The position numbers were made by a program, and so were the translations under genes. A DNA stretch of 64,000 bases from Diorhabda sublineata (Eukaryota > Arthropoda > Insecta > Coleoptera > Chrysomelidae): contig NC_079484.1 in assembly GCF_026230105.1 (NCBI RefSeq), positions 11,671,805 through 11,735,804 of the forward strand, written 5' to 3'. The notes under the pieces were generated by a model. That model was not told where the DNA came from. It ran no database searches and saw nothing but the letters and a program-made list of their open reading frames with translations. Shown here in pieces: positions 9,290 to 20,340 of the stretch (positions are counted from its first letter, which is position 1; each line of letters opens with the position of its first letter).

Positions 9290-10610
9290 TTAGGGAGGCG
9301 AATAGGGGATTTTTCGGGAATACTCGAGCGTGGCAGTTGAAGATATGAGAAATACCTTATACCCTAATAGAACAACTTTTGAAAGTATTAACTCTATATG
9401 TACTGACGCGCGCCTAGGGTAGACGATCAGATTATTAAAAAAAATCGATAGTCTGAAATACTCGAGCGCGTCAGATTAAGATATTGGGGGTTGATTTTAG
9501 TATTTTAAGACTAAATTTAACCAATCTGACGATAAGTACTTGACGCCTCCGAATTATAGGGTCGCGAACATGTAAAAAAAACGTTAATCCAACATTCTCG
9601 AGCTCGATTTTTATTTTTTTCATTTTGAGGAATATAATCTAAAACTTACCAAAACTACAAAATCTGCCGTTTTCCGCATAACCGGAAGTATGGAGGAGCC
9701 ATTTCGTCTTACGAAAAACGGGTTGCGGCATATAAGTCGCGAACGATACATTTTACAAAAAAAAGTTTAAATAAAAAAAAAGTAATTTTATTTTACTCAA
9801 AAAAAGTTTCTTTACATTTTTGTCCAAAGTTAAAACTTTTGGACTTAAAGCATCATGAAAACTCAAACTCCCGGTTTTTTGAGTATATCTCGAAAACGGA
9901 GGGTGTTATAAAATTGATTTTGGAATTTTTGAACTTTTATTATATCTCAAAATTTTTTTTTCCTGAAGCTTCTCGACAATTTTCGTAGATTCGGAAAAAG
10001 TTACGCGCATGTTTATGGTCGCTACTATAGACCTATATGCCCTCAGTAAGATGCCGATTGAAAAGAGAAAAGAAAACGTAAAGGTCATACATAACAATAC
10101 AATTTTTATATAATTTTTCATTTTTTTGTATAATAAATAATACAATTTGTACTACATTTCATCTACATTTACGATGGTTGTATCTATCGCTTTATTGTTA
10201 TTCTTAAATTCCCCGTTTTATCAGGGAGAAAGAAAGAGAAAAAAAGAAACAAAAAAAATTTTTCGGTCAGATTAAGAAAATATGCTTTCGGGATACCGAG
10301 ATAAACCTCCCCTATGAAAATTTCACGCGCTCGAGTATTTCAATGAACTTTTTTTGCATTTTCAAAAATTTGTCGTAACTTATCGTCACGCCGAAATCGT
10401 CAGTTTTTTTAAGGGGAGCTTCCTTATTGCCTACTCAACACCTCGAGTAACTGTTTTCTTTAACATTTTTGAAAAACCGTACACGCCATACCCACAGTAA
10501 AATGGTTTTTACCATACGAGCTTTTCTTTCCGAAATTACTTTATCTTTCGATTTTGATAGCTCTCGACGGCGCTCGGGAATGTCGCCATTTAGCAACCTC
10601 GCCTCCCTAA
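9290..10610. mobile_element. Probable non-autonomous TIR element (1.3 kb)
   Basis: The ends are inverted copies of TTAGGGAGGCGA (9290-9301 and 10599-10610). Inside are repeats of a CTCGAGCG-centred motif: AATACTCGAGCGTGGCAG near 9320, AATACTCGAGCGCGTCAG near 9458, and an inverted CGCGCTCGAGTATTTC near 10324. The motif therefore occurs in both orientations in subterminal positions. No transposase frame is visible. I could not define a convincing target-site duplication (flanks TATTCTAA and CTATTCCT), so the superfamily is open. Confidence 0.5.
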
Positions 10611-11800
10611 CTATTCCTTTGAAGGAATTTTTGATTATTTGTTTGTCGTATCTCGTAAGGGATGTATTAAATTTAGGAAGGTTTATAATTCATGGTGGAG
10701 CAGAGGGAATAGGAAAACAACGTGTAAAGGTCTACGCCATCGATAATCTGTGCCAAGACTGAAAATTATTCGATTGCAGATGAACCATTCTTAATGGAAG
10801 AAGGAGATCAGATTAAAGATTGTTAAAAGTAAGATTAAATGGGGTACGGCTTAAAACCGTCCCTTGAGGAATAACATCATGTTTGATTTAAGTTAACGAT
10901 AAAGTACCATTACCACCGATTATGGAAAATCTAATATTCTGATCAAATGTAGCTGCAATGATTACGTGTTTTCTATTAGTATCGCAGATCTAATATGAGA
11001 TTGATGAACAGCTGGTTTGTCTTGAGTCGATCTATTTTCTTGAAATACGAATTGCTGTTTTGAGATTTTATTATATTTCTCAAGTCGCTTTTTCATCAGT
11101 GATACAGGATGGAAAGAGTTTGTGTAGGTAGCTGCTTATTCATACTTTTAAATAGAAATCGTAGATGTTAGCTATTAGTAAGATTTGGTTAGTGTACCAT
11201 CGTAATATGTAACATTCTGGGAGCTTGTGCAAACCACCAATGGAAAATTTTTATGAGAAATATATACGAGATATTATCAAGTCTACACAGCACGTGCATA
11301 GCAGAAATTCAGTATGGAATAGGTTCGCTCTTTGCAAACTACTGTCGCGTCAGTGAGATTTGGAAAATGTTCGATTGACTGCGCTTTTAGGCTAAAAAAG
11401 CAAAAGCAGATCCCAACACAATCATTGCTTACGCATCCATAATTCTTCAGTCAGTATATAGCAAATGCGTTCTTCTGTTATGCCGACAGCATCATTCATT
11501 AGAATTTGGTGAACTTTCTCAATTATATCCCTGGTGTTACAGTTTTTGCTGTTGTCAGTCAAGCGGTTACTGCCAAGTTTGAATTCAGCTGCATTTCACA
11601 GTCGTAAATGATGGTTTCTTCGTACACAGTGTTTAACTCCTACTTCATTTGCATAGGCGTATGGCCTTTCAAAAACTACTCAATTTTTTTAGAAAAATCT
11701 TCACAACGACTTACTTATACGAAGAATTCAAAATTGCAGAAATTAAATTAATTAAAAATAATATCATCTATGTAGGAATAATTTGTTCCAACAATTTCAT
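10611..11800. other. No gene seen
   Basis: Both strands lack long frames or recognisable motifs. It could be intron sequence of a plus-strand gene ending with the candidate exon at 11814, but I find no upstream exon. Confidence 0.35.
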
Positions 11801-11813
11801 ATTTATTACTTTA

Positions 11814-11941
11814 GGCTTTAGTAAATTTCGAAATGAAAGATGGAAAAAGAAATATCACTCTTCAAAGAAAAAATTTCGGAGAAAGAAAGTTCACAATAAA
11901 CTTGATATCGAGGATTTCGATGAATTATTAGATTCATCATA
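11814..11941 (+). CDS. Candidate terminal coding exon
   Basis: A pyrimidine-rich tract ending TTTATTACTTTAG at 11813 precedes an open stretch of about 42 codons ending in TAG at 11939-11941. The peptide is strongly biphasic. A basic run (RNERWKKKYHSSKKKFRRKK) is followed by an acidic tail (LDIEDFDELLDSS), typical of real protein termini rather than chance translation of AT-rich DNA. AATAAA-type signals occur downstream near 12223 and 12322. The frame upstream of the acceptor is also open but looks like hydrophobic, AT-driven translation, so I treat it as intron. I do not recognise the protein. Confidence 0.4.
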
Positions 11942-11944
11942 GAA

Positions 11945-12950
11945 ATATTCAGTATTACTAGTTTTGTAACGCCTTTTGATAGTCCCAATTAATTAGTCCC
12001 AACACCAGTAAAAGAGAAATGTCATTTATAAAATATTTCGATTTTAGATGATGAAATCTTGTTAAAACACTTTCAAATGGAGTGTTATATAAGGAGAACA
12101 TTTTAGAAATCATGAAACTCGTGATTATTCACTGAATGAGATGTTCTCGTATTTAGTACAATTTAAGGGCATTGAGAAATTAGTTTTTCATATATAAATA
12201 GTACATGAAATTTCTAAATCTAATAAATAACTTTCATTTTTATTATTTAAAGATACATTGTAATAATGATTACTCATATATTTTAATAGTGTATTTTTCT
12301 TCTTGTATTCTTATGTTTGTTGAATAAAAATTTATACTACCATATATTTCGAGTTTTGTTAAGATATGTCAAAATAGGTTCATTCTACTCTATAAGGGGG
12401 TTAATTTTCTATTGTAGTTTCTAACTTACTTTTGTATCCATTAGCTCCTAGAACCACCTCTTACCAAATCTTAAGTGAGAAGGAATTTCACAAAATACAT
12501 AATTTTGAAGCTATTAATTTTATTTTAAAATAAAAAAAATTGATTAGGTGACCGGAGTTAATATGATCAAGCTTATACAGAGTTCTTCCTGTTAGAATAT
12601 AATTTTTGAGATGGTTAATTGGTTAATTGCACACCAAAAAAAGGTAAATCAGGAAATTATTTTATGGAAATAATGATTGTCGCTGCTATGTGCAAACTAT
12701 GAGGAACAGCAAGTAAATCGTTATGACGTTGTAAATTTAATTGAAAAATCAAAAAAACCTGGATTTATTTTAAATATGCTTCTATAAAAAATGACGCTCT
12801 TGCAGCAGTTGTATTAGGTCATCTTTTCATGGATAATAGTCAATCAAAACCCATCAGATCACCCATTGATTGAATGGCGCAGGTTTGTAGATTTTTTAAG
12901 GAGTTGGCTTCTGGCTCCTCTGCCCCTATACCTAAAAATGATTTTTTACA
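11945..12950. other. No gene; possible 3' flank of the exon
   Basis: The first 400 bp could be 3' UTR of the candidate exon. The rest has no coding signal. Confidence 0.35.
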
Positions 12951-12954
12951 AGGC

Positions 12955-13165
12955 TCTATATCATTGTTCTGTTTCCAATGGAGGCTATTTTTGAGAGATT
13001 TTGTGTTTCACTTTTGATGAAATGGGCAGGACATTCGTAGAGTAGATTATTTGCTGTTTCCATGGCTTGTTCGCAGAATCTGCAGATGTCGTCCTCTGCG
13101 TTACTACCGTAACTTCTCATGAGGCTAAACTTAAATAATGTTCATACTAGAGAGATACAATTCGA
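12955..13165 (-). mobile_element. LINE fragment, zinc-knuckle end of RNase H region
   Basis: Minus-strand translation gives AEDDICRFCEQAMETANNLL followed by YECPAHFIKS. This is a CxxC...C pattern with a hydrophobic spacer, typical of the tail after the RNase H domain in R1/I/Jockey-type non-LTR retrotransposons. The fragment is short, under 70 codons, and decays on both sides. The adjacent 50 bp (13147-13200) has a similar copy at about 14287-14340 containing AGAGAGATACA and TTCGAGCTTAC. Confidence 0.6.
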
Positions 13166-13169
13166 GCTT

Positions 13170-16100
13170 ACGGGAGACCTTTATTGACTCTTGATTGGCG
13201 GTCCTTCATCCTTCGCATTCAGTTCATTGATTTGTCACTGCTTACTAGCTTTATCAATCCTGAATTCAAGTTTACTGTCTGTATTATCCTGCAGGAAACT
13301 CTAAATGCCTCTTTTTTCATCAAACGGTGAAGAGAAGGAATGCTTAGCAGCGTCTCTAAGGTTGTGGTGGGACGACACAGGTTTACTTAACTTAACATAC
13401 ACAGAGACCCCAAAAACTGAATATTTGGGTAGGTTTTATAGAAGACCTTATTGCTACTCACATAACCCAAACATTAAAAGATGGTAGGTAACTTTTTTTT
13501 TCAATAGGGTGGAACTCTACACTATGATGAACGGGTTTGTAACTTTGTAGATGCTCGTTTTCTGAACAATAGCCACAAGACAAGTAGAGAAAATTCAAAA
13601 ACCAGGCTACACTATTGAATAGAAGTTGGAAGTGAAAAGAGTATCAAAATAAAATAGAAAAAAGAAGTTGCACAGATAATAGAAGCAGATTATAGTTTTA
13701 CCAAACAGTCTTGCCATTTAAAGTATTTCAAGAGGTGGTACTGGGCGCTAGAGGTATGAGAGAATAGTGGTTTGAACTAATTGAAAAATTAAGCATCATT
13801 TACATAAATTTCAGTACAGACAATCTCTATATTTCTATAGGAAGCCCATAGACTACAACGCCCAGGAATTGCGAAGTAATTTATGTCAGAATAAGACATG
13901 TATATCAATAAATCCGTATCCTTGATCTTAAACGAGTAGTTGAGCAGAATAAATAAAAAGAGAAAAACAAAATTCATTCAAGTCGAATCTGAGCTTTATA
14001 TTTCTTGTCCTGAGATATTATTTTCTTAGTTATCTCTTTATGGTCGTTATACGTAGCATTTTTAAGATGCAAAATACTTTCTAATTGATTTTATTTTATC
14101 AGCGAAACAAATATAGATTGATGAAATGATCCTTGTAATGGACCACATTAGGGTGACTTTTTTCCTGTTAGCTAGTACTCTTAGAGTTTGTATGCACTCC
14201 CATGCTAGCTTAGACCTGCACTCAATGGCTTGTATTTTGGTTCAAAAATGCCAATCCAGCTTCTTGCTCTATTTTCGAATAATTTTTCAGAGAGATACAT
14301 TTCGAGCTTACCATTATTGACCCTTGATTAGTGGTCAATGATTTGTTCTTTGAATGGGATATGAGTGCTCATTATGCTGGGCATTTGGTCCAAAAAAACC
14401 GCTAGAGGTGTTGCTATCCTTGCCTAGCCTAGTCTCTATTTCCTACAAACGAAAACTAAGAATATTATCTGACACGTGACACTGAAGCGTTATGATAAGC
14501 ATAAAAATGAAGTTCGTTCAATCGTATAACGAATTCGTTTCCCGCATTTCAACAAAATGATTTGTACCAACTGCCCAACCACGAGAGATGTACAGCAACT
14601 TATACCTCATATTGGGTCCCAGCAGGGGACATTGATAAATCTAGACTTGAAAATAATTCAAATCAAAAAACTACTTGATGTGGCTATAAGTAAATGCCAG
14701 ACTGTTTGAAATCATCCGAAACTAATAGATGCCCAATAAGCCCTACCCAACTCGGTGGAACAGATATCTTAAAAGTCCAGAGAATAATAAATTAAATACC
14801 AAGAAAACTGGGCTTGGGAGTCCTAAAAGAATTAAATTTTAATTGGATATGCTAAAACATCCAAACCCATAGCTGAGGGCACAATAAGACATATTAAGGA
14901 TGCAAAAAATACAAGCTTCATTAGAAATGGACAACTCGTTGATTGAAGTAATAAAAGAAAGCGTTTCGAAAATTATAATTTATAATAAGCAAGATACAAG
15001 GACATACAAAATGAAAATGAATGCAAAAAATAAGAAGGAGCAAATAAAGAAGTTGCTTTCACAGAAAAGAGGAAAGTGACAAATTTGAAAAGTGGCTCCA
15101 AGACTACATGTCCCTCTTTCCTCAGCAACCAATGAGGGTGGATATGCCAATACTACAGTAGACCTGGAAACCTTACAATTTTGCAAACGCGATACACACG
15201 CCTTAAGCTCAGCACCAGTAGAGAAATTTTTTTATGTCGAGGTATGATAATGAGAAGAAAATTGAGTCATAATGTATATGAACAACTTGTTAAATATGGT
15301 AGAAAATAATAATAGGCTTGAATTGGACAAAAGGTATTTGTATTTCGAAAAAGTATTTTAAAGATACTTATTTCGCATACAACATTTAAAATTTAAATCT
15401 ATTCAGTATTTTGCATTTGTAAACGTATATTGAAAAAGGATTCACATTGCATGAACTTAAAAGGTTCTCACCCCGTATCTAATTTCTTTTTTTTTTCGTC
15501 ATATGAACATAATAGTAATTCCATTCTAGGCACTACCTTTTATTTATAAATTTCGCTTTTGATTGTCGAGCTGAATTGTCATATTTAAAACCATTTTACA
15601 TTTATTCAAAAGTTTTTTTCTGTTGTTTCTTCTACCAAACACAATTTAACTTATTTTTAGTAAAATTATACATCACTATTATACGTTAATGCCAAATTTA
15701 ATTAAAATAACAATCGTTACATCAAAGACATTATATATATAGATATGATTTTCATGTAACGTCAACCGTTTGTCGATTGGTGTTGTTCTTCCGCTTGGCT
15801 GCTCAATTATATTCGTTTTAATAAAGTCACCGAAATGGTAATCAATGACCTAACAATGGGCCAGTAATGATAATGTTAGCAATCGCTTGTTCGACCAGTC
15901 GACTAAAGGATTGAGTGATGATAGTAATTATAATAGATACGCATATTACACTCAGATAAGGCCTTGTATTTAAAATACTGTTTGTTGGGAAATTACTATT
16001 TGGACGGTACTTCTGTAACAAATTTACGTTTTTAAATAACATTATGGCCAAATATTTAGATGTTAATAACAGCTATACTGGAATATTGGGATCAGTTGAT

Positions 16101-16410
16101 ATTCTAGAAAAGTGAAAGCTGGTTAGCTACGGAGCTAGTTCACCAATTATTATTTTGTTCTACGTTATGGAAGGCTGCATTTCTCATTGAGTTATCTGTC
16201 AACGATATTTTCCGACTGAGAATCGACCTTTTTTTGGAAAAAGCTTTGTAATAACGGTTAGTGTACAAGAAGAAAGTACATGTTATTCATATTTCTTGGT
16301 CTCTGGTTAATCAAACAAAATTGATTATTATATCTCATTGGATTATAGTATTTCAATTCGTTGTATCAAAAAATGACCTCTTTGGAAAGTAGATCAACAC
16401 AATACTTTAT
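13170..16410. other. Mostly unassigned; faint LINE remnant near 14.2-14.3 kb
   Basis: At about 14150-14340 the minus strand reads fragments such as SWIGIFEPKYKPLSAG, vaguely like an RNase H region. The DNA there shares a ~55-bp block with 13147-13200, so a second degraded copy of the same LINE is possible. The remainder is AT-rich with no supported gene. Confidence 0.35.
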
Positions 16411-16413
16411 TTA

Positions 16414-17670
16414 CGAGGATGTATTGATATCTAGTTAGCCTAGACCAGTTCCATGCATAAACAAAATATTGCGTTACCACAGCAACGAACTTATTAGAAG
16501 TGTCAGTGTAAAGTTTGTGATGTCAAAAAAGTAAACCAGAGTTACGCAATAAATTAAAAGATGTCCACCGAAATTGTGAAAATCGAAAAATTGAACTATC
16601 GAGCCATCATCAAGTACCTGTATTTAAAAGGGTTAAAAGTTAAGCAGATTTACGAAGATATGCTTAATACCCTTGGTAATCAATGTCCTTCGTATGCGAC
16701 CGTGAAAAATTGTACTGCAAGCTTCAAAAGAGGTGAATTTTCCATTGAAGATGATGTCCGATCGGGAAGGCCACTTTCTGTGACAGTCCCCGAAAATATC
16801 GATGCAGTTCATGACTTGATTTTATCAGACCGTCGAATTGGGCTAAAACGAATATCTGAAGCACTGAATATTTCATACAAACGCGTTCATCATATAGTTC
16901 ACGTCAACTTGGACATGAGAAAAATTGCTGCAAAATGGATTCCCAAATGTTTGAATGTTGACCAAAAGCGTGGAAGAATATAAGCAACGCGTTCGATCTG
17001 TGCTCGATATGAAAACAATGTAGACTTCTTAAATGTGTTACTATGGATTAGACTTGGGTGCATTTCTACGATCCAGAAACAAAGCAACAATCGATGGAAT
17101 GGCGACACTCTAGTTCTCCAATACCTTAGAAGTTTTGTGTCCAAAAATCTGCTTGCTTCAGTTTTTTGGGATTGCCATGGAGTAATCATGATTGATTTTT
17201 TGGATAAGGGTAGAACAATAACTGGAGATTACTATTCGACATTACTGACCACTCTACGGGAAAATCTAAAGAGAAAAGACGCGGAAAGATATCCATAGGT
17301 GTTTTGTTTTTGTAGGACAACGCCCCTGCACACAAATCTCATGTTGCCATGCAAAAAATTCGTGATTAAGGGTTTGATTTACTAGAACACCCCCTTATTC
17401 ACCAGATTTGGCTGCGTCCGACTATCATCTCTTTCCTCGACTGAATAAAAGTTTGAAAAGTCGTAAATTTTCTTCCAACGAGGAGGTAACAAAAGCTGTG
17501 GAGGTCGGTTTTGCAGAGCAAGAAGAAACATTTTTTTTAAAAGGTCTAGAGACGTTGCAGGTTCGCTGTAATAAATGTATCCAATTAAGAGGAGAATATG
17601 TTGAGTAATAAAATATTTTGACATTTTGTTTGGTTCTATAATAGGCTAAGATTTTTTCAATATATTCTCA
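16414..17670 (+). mobile_element. Mariner copy B, both ends present (1257 bp)
   Basis: Near-full-length mariner, the reference copy for this family in the window. It is flanked by TA at 16412-16413 and 17671-17672. The imperfect terminal repeats start CGAGGATGTATTGAT on the left and, in complement, TGAGAATATATTGAA on the right, followed in both by TTAGCCTA. The transposase starts at 16561, 147 bp inside. Copies A (671-2063) and C (24571-25568) are diverged, truncated relatives in the opposite orientation. Confidence 0.95.
16561..17608 (+). pseudogene. Mariner transposase, several stops and a frameshift
   Basis: DDE/D transposase remnant. The first 140 codons (to a TAA at 16981) are intact and hold both HTH regions. 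Motifs are SIEDDVRSGRP, LKRISEALNISYKRVHHIVH and AKWIPKCLN, equivalent to the usual WVPK-type linker. The first catalytic motif survives as MD-stop-TWVHFYDPETKQQ near 17043: the aspartate is kept but the next codon is TAG. The second reads stop-DNAPAHKSH near 17318, again with the Asp kept and Gln changed to TAG. A one-base loss near 17390 shifts frame before SPDLAASDYHLFPRLNKSL. The C-terminus ends RCNKCIQLRGEYVE at 17605. Spacing fits the DD34D mariner type. Several independent lesions make it a dead copy. Confidence 0.92.
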
Positions 17671-17672
17671 TA

Positions 17673-18355
17673 TATCTAAAAGGTCACTAATAAAGATTTC
17701 ATATGAAATCCGATAGTGCTTCTAATTCACTAAATTACGAGAGTCGTACTGGAAAGCTTAAGATACTTGAACACCTTTTGTACGACTAGTTATCCTTTTT
17801 TCTGTGCCGCTTTTATAAAACATCATACTTTTCCATTTGTTAATCATAAGGACAATTGTGACTCTGCTTACTGCTGTTAAAAAAGGTCTAGTACCTATTA
17901 ACCCCCATCCTCAAACTCAAAGTATGAAAGTTTCCTTGTTTTATCTCATTTATCTTCTGTATGACACAACATTCCTTTTAAAACTTAAGTACAAGAAGTC
18001 ATAATTCTCAACAAACCAGGTGCTTCTTTTGGATCAATTGTTCCTAATATTATGAGAAGAATGGAAGTTGCAGTTTGATTAAAAACGCTGATATGGAAAA
18101 AATGAAATGATTTCGTTATGTCACGAGACATCCGAATATGAATTATTGATATAGAATTTAAATGACAATGCACCGATTTTAAAAAACAGCTGAAATGAGA
18201 CTAAATAAATTAAGCGATATACATCATCCAAGTAGAGTAGTTTCTATTTCACTCATATACAATATGTGGCTGTTTAGTAAGGCGGTCTCTCTTTTAGTTG
18301 TCTTAAGCCTATTTAAGCAAATTTATCCAAAAAAATTGTTTTGGCAGTGTGGTGA
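17673..18355. other. No gene seen
   Basis: AT-rich spacer between the mariner and a LINE tail. No motif is recognised. Confidence 0.4.
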
Positions 18356-18359
18356 ACAA

Positions 18360-18885
18360 GAGTGATTCACTTTACAAGCATTATCATCAAGCCTTTCAAT
18401 CCCATGTGGATTATGGCTATCGCTTTTGGCGCTTTAAATCCTTTTATTTTGAGGTGTATTACTCCTCTATTTCTAATTTTTATTTTCTTTATAGTTTGTC
18501 GTTTGTTTTGGCTGCTTTTGTTATTATTTTCCATTCTTTTCGGTTCCGGCATTTTGCTCTCCAGTTTTCTACATTTCTCCAAGTTTTTCTCGGCCTACCC
18601 CTTCTCCTTGGCCACAATGGGATCCATTGCTTTATTCTTTTGATTATTTCAATTAGTTTTCTTCTCATTATGTGCTCGGCCCAGTTGAGTCTTTGTCTTT
18701 TAATTTTTCTTTGCTCTTCTTTCTCCTTCCTGTGTTATGTTTGGACCTGTTATAGTTCTCATTATCTTTCTTTCGGTAATTTTAAGTTATTCTACTCTTT
18801 TATTTATTACTGTTGTTTCCATCGCATATCTGATTACTGGTCTTATTAGAGTTTTGTAGACTTTACAAGCATAATGTCGGAAATT
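18360..18885 (-). mobile_element. LINE 3' end (RTE-like), post-RT region
   Basis: Minus-strand conceptual translation across a few frame changes reads, in order, YKTLIRPVIRYAMETT, ERKIMRTITGPN, RQRLNWAEHIMRRKLIE, QWIPLWPRRRGRPRKTW, and CRNRKEWKIITKAAKTN, ending at a stop near 18385. The succession of RP-x-YG, RL-W-GH-R, GRPRKTW and NR-EW motifs is characteristic of the segment after the reverse-transcriptase core in RTE/CR1-type non-LTR elements. A 166-codon open frame on the opposite strand (18349-18849) is only the antisense of this. The element is 5'-truncated, as is usual for LINEs. Confidence 0.8.
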
Positions 18886-18975
18886 GTAATTGGTTTAGTC
18901 TAGTGTATGTCAAGAACGTGCGTGGATTAATAAAAGGAAAGGAGAGACATGATTCAATAGAAGCCGATTAGTTAC

Positions 18976-19205
18976 CACTCATACCGATGCGAATGTCCCG
19001 TTTACGCATACTGTTCACACATAACCGGTGTCTAACATCAACAAAGAAACCGTCTGCAAGATGTTAAACGAGGATTTAAACAAAAGAAAAATTTACGCAT
19101 ATATTGCTCCAAAAGTTTTTACACTTGTCCAGATTCACCAAGCTAGCTTGATCTTACAACGCGAAAAGTTATCGGAACATTCCTCATTTATTGAGCAAGA
19201 GTTTT
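18976..19205 (+). pseudogene. Mariner-like transposase fragment (HTH to linker)
   Basis: The plus strand reads SNINKETVCKMLNEDLNKRK and then IYAYIAPKVFT, corresponding to the second HTH and the linker (relatives have MRKICAKMVPK). It has no terminal repeats and is distinct in sequence from the 16.4-kb family. It is a short, old fragment. Confidence 0.6.
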
Positions 19206-19329
19206 GGCGAAAAACGTACCCCATCGATGCTGCTCCAACCGTATAGACCCCATTATTTCTCAAGATAAAGTCACACCTCAAAAAAATCATCAGTGTGTAT
19301 GAGGTCAAAGAAGCTGTAACCATGCTTAG

Positions 19330-20028
19330 ATGGAGACTATTGTGAAAGTGTACTGTAAACTTTTGTGTGAAATTTTATTTGCTTGTTTTTCATAAATAAA
19401 TTTAATTAATTTACACACCGCGAACAAAATGAAAAAAAAAATACAGAATCAAATCAAACAGAATGAACAGTCCACACTAATACCATGTCTGCCTTACTTT
19501 CAAGCTTTTCCGAAGTATGACCTCTTTTATGTGTTTCCATAATTTGTCAACATTACGGTCTAAGTATGTGCTACTAAAAAATATCAATTGATTTTCATAA
19601 AGTTTTTGTTTTATTACAGAATTTTCGGGCTACCATACCTATTAAAAATATTGAAATAGAAAAATGTGTTTTTTGAGATCACCTTAACACAATTCTCTTG
19701 ATATTTAGAATCACTCATTTATTCAACCCATACTTAACGTAGAATGTATGTAATAGAGTAATTTGAATCATATTTGTAAAAATTTACTATATATTTCAAA
19801 CTGGAAGTATATCAATTTGTTGCCTCGTATATACATTTCAATTTTTTCCTTATGTATCACGATGTTCCCCAGTATGCAGTTCAATTGTGTCTATTTATGG
19901 CAAACAGTTTCCTTGGCATGTACAACAATCTAAAAATCTACATATCTCCTAAACCATCAATTTTATCGAGTTGAGTACCTTTTTGTTGAAAAATCGCTTA
20001 AAAATTCATTATTGTTATCTTTTGATTG
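19330..20028. other. No gene seen
   Basis: AT-rich spacer with no recognised element. Confidence 0.4.
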
Positions 20029-20030
20029 TA

Positions 20031-20338
20031 CAGGTTGTCCCTGTAAAAGTTACGGATTGTTAACCATTGACCATGACCGCCACTGGCCACAGTGTAGAAT
20101 TATTTATTCCGTAAAACTTGTACCACATGGACAATGGACATACGTAATCCATAAAAAAATTCATGTTTCTCAAATGTGTGATAAAGGAAATATACTTGAA
20201 TATAAGTTCTGATATCGCAACTTTAAAGGTCTATAACTCAGAAACGAGGGGTCATATGAGAACATTTTTTATACCACAGCATTATTTTCACGTCATCTAT
20301 TCACTCCCGATTTTTTGCAACAAGTTCGGAACACCTTG
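20031..20338. mobile_element. Tc1/mariner-type MITE (308 bp)
   Basis: Flanked by TA on both sides (20029-20030 and 20339-20340). The left end reads CAGGTTGTCCCTG and the right end in complement CAAGGTGTTCCG, an imperfect inverted repeat of the CAGGGTGTxCC type common in insect Tc1-like elements. It contains no transposase frame. The internal text (ACGAGGGGTCATATGAGAAC, CACGTCATCTATTCACTCCC) looks like that of a family I associate with many arthropod genomes, but I cannot confirm this here. Confidence 0.6.
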
Positions 20339-20340
20339 TA

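Noticed and set aside
9290..10610. Classification of the TTAGGGAGGCGA element as hAT or piggyBac
   Set aside because: Neither an 8-bp nor a TTAA target duplication can be shown at the ends.
10469..10762. 97-codon frame at the right end of the 1.3-kb TIR element
   Set aside because: Crosses the element boundary and has no recognisable motif; probably chance.
17382..17624. Minus-strand 80-codon frame in mariner copy B
   Set aside because: Antisense of the transposase C-terminus.
18349..18849. 166-codon open frame rich in Phe/Tyr/Leu/Ser, looking like a membrane protein
   Set aside because: It is the antisense of the RTE-like LINE tail, whose minus-strand motifs (GRPRKTW, RLNWAEH) are specific.
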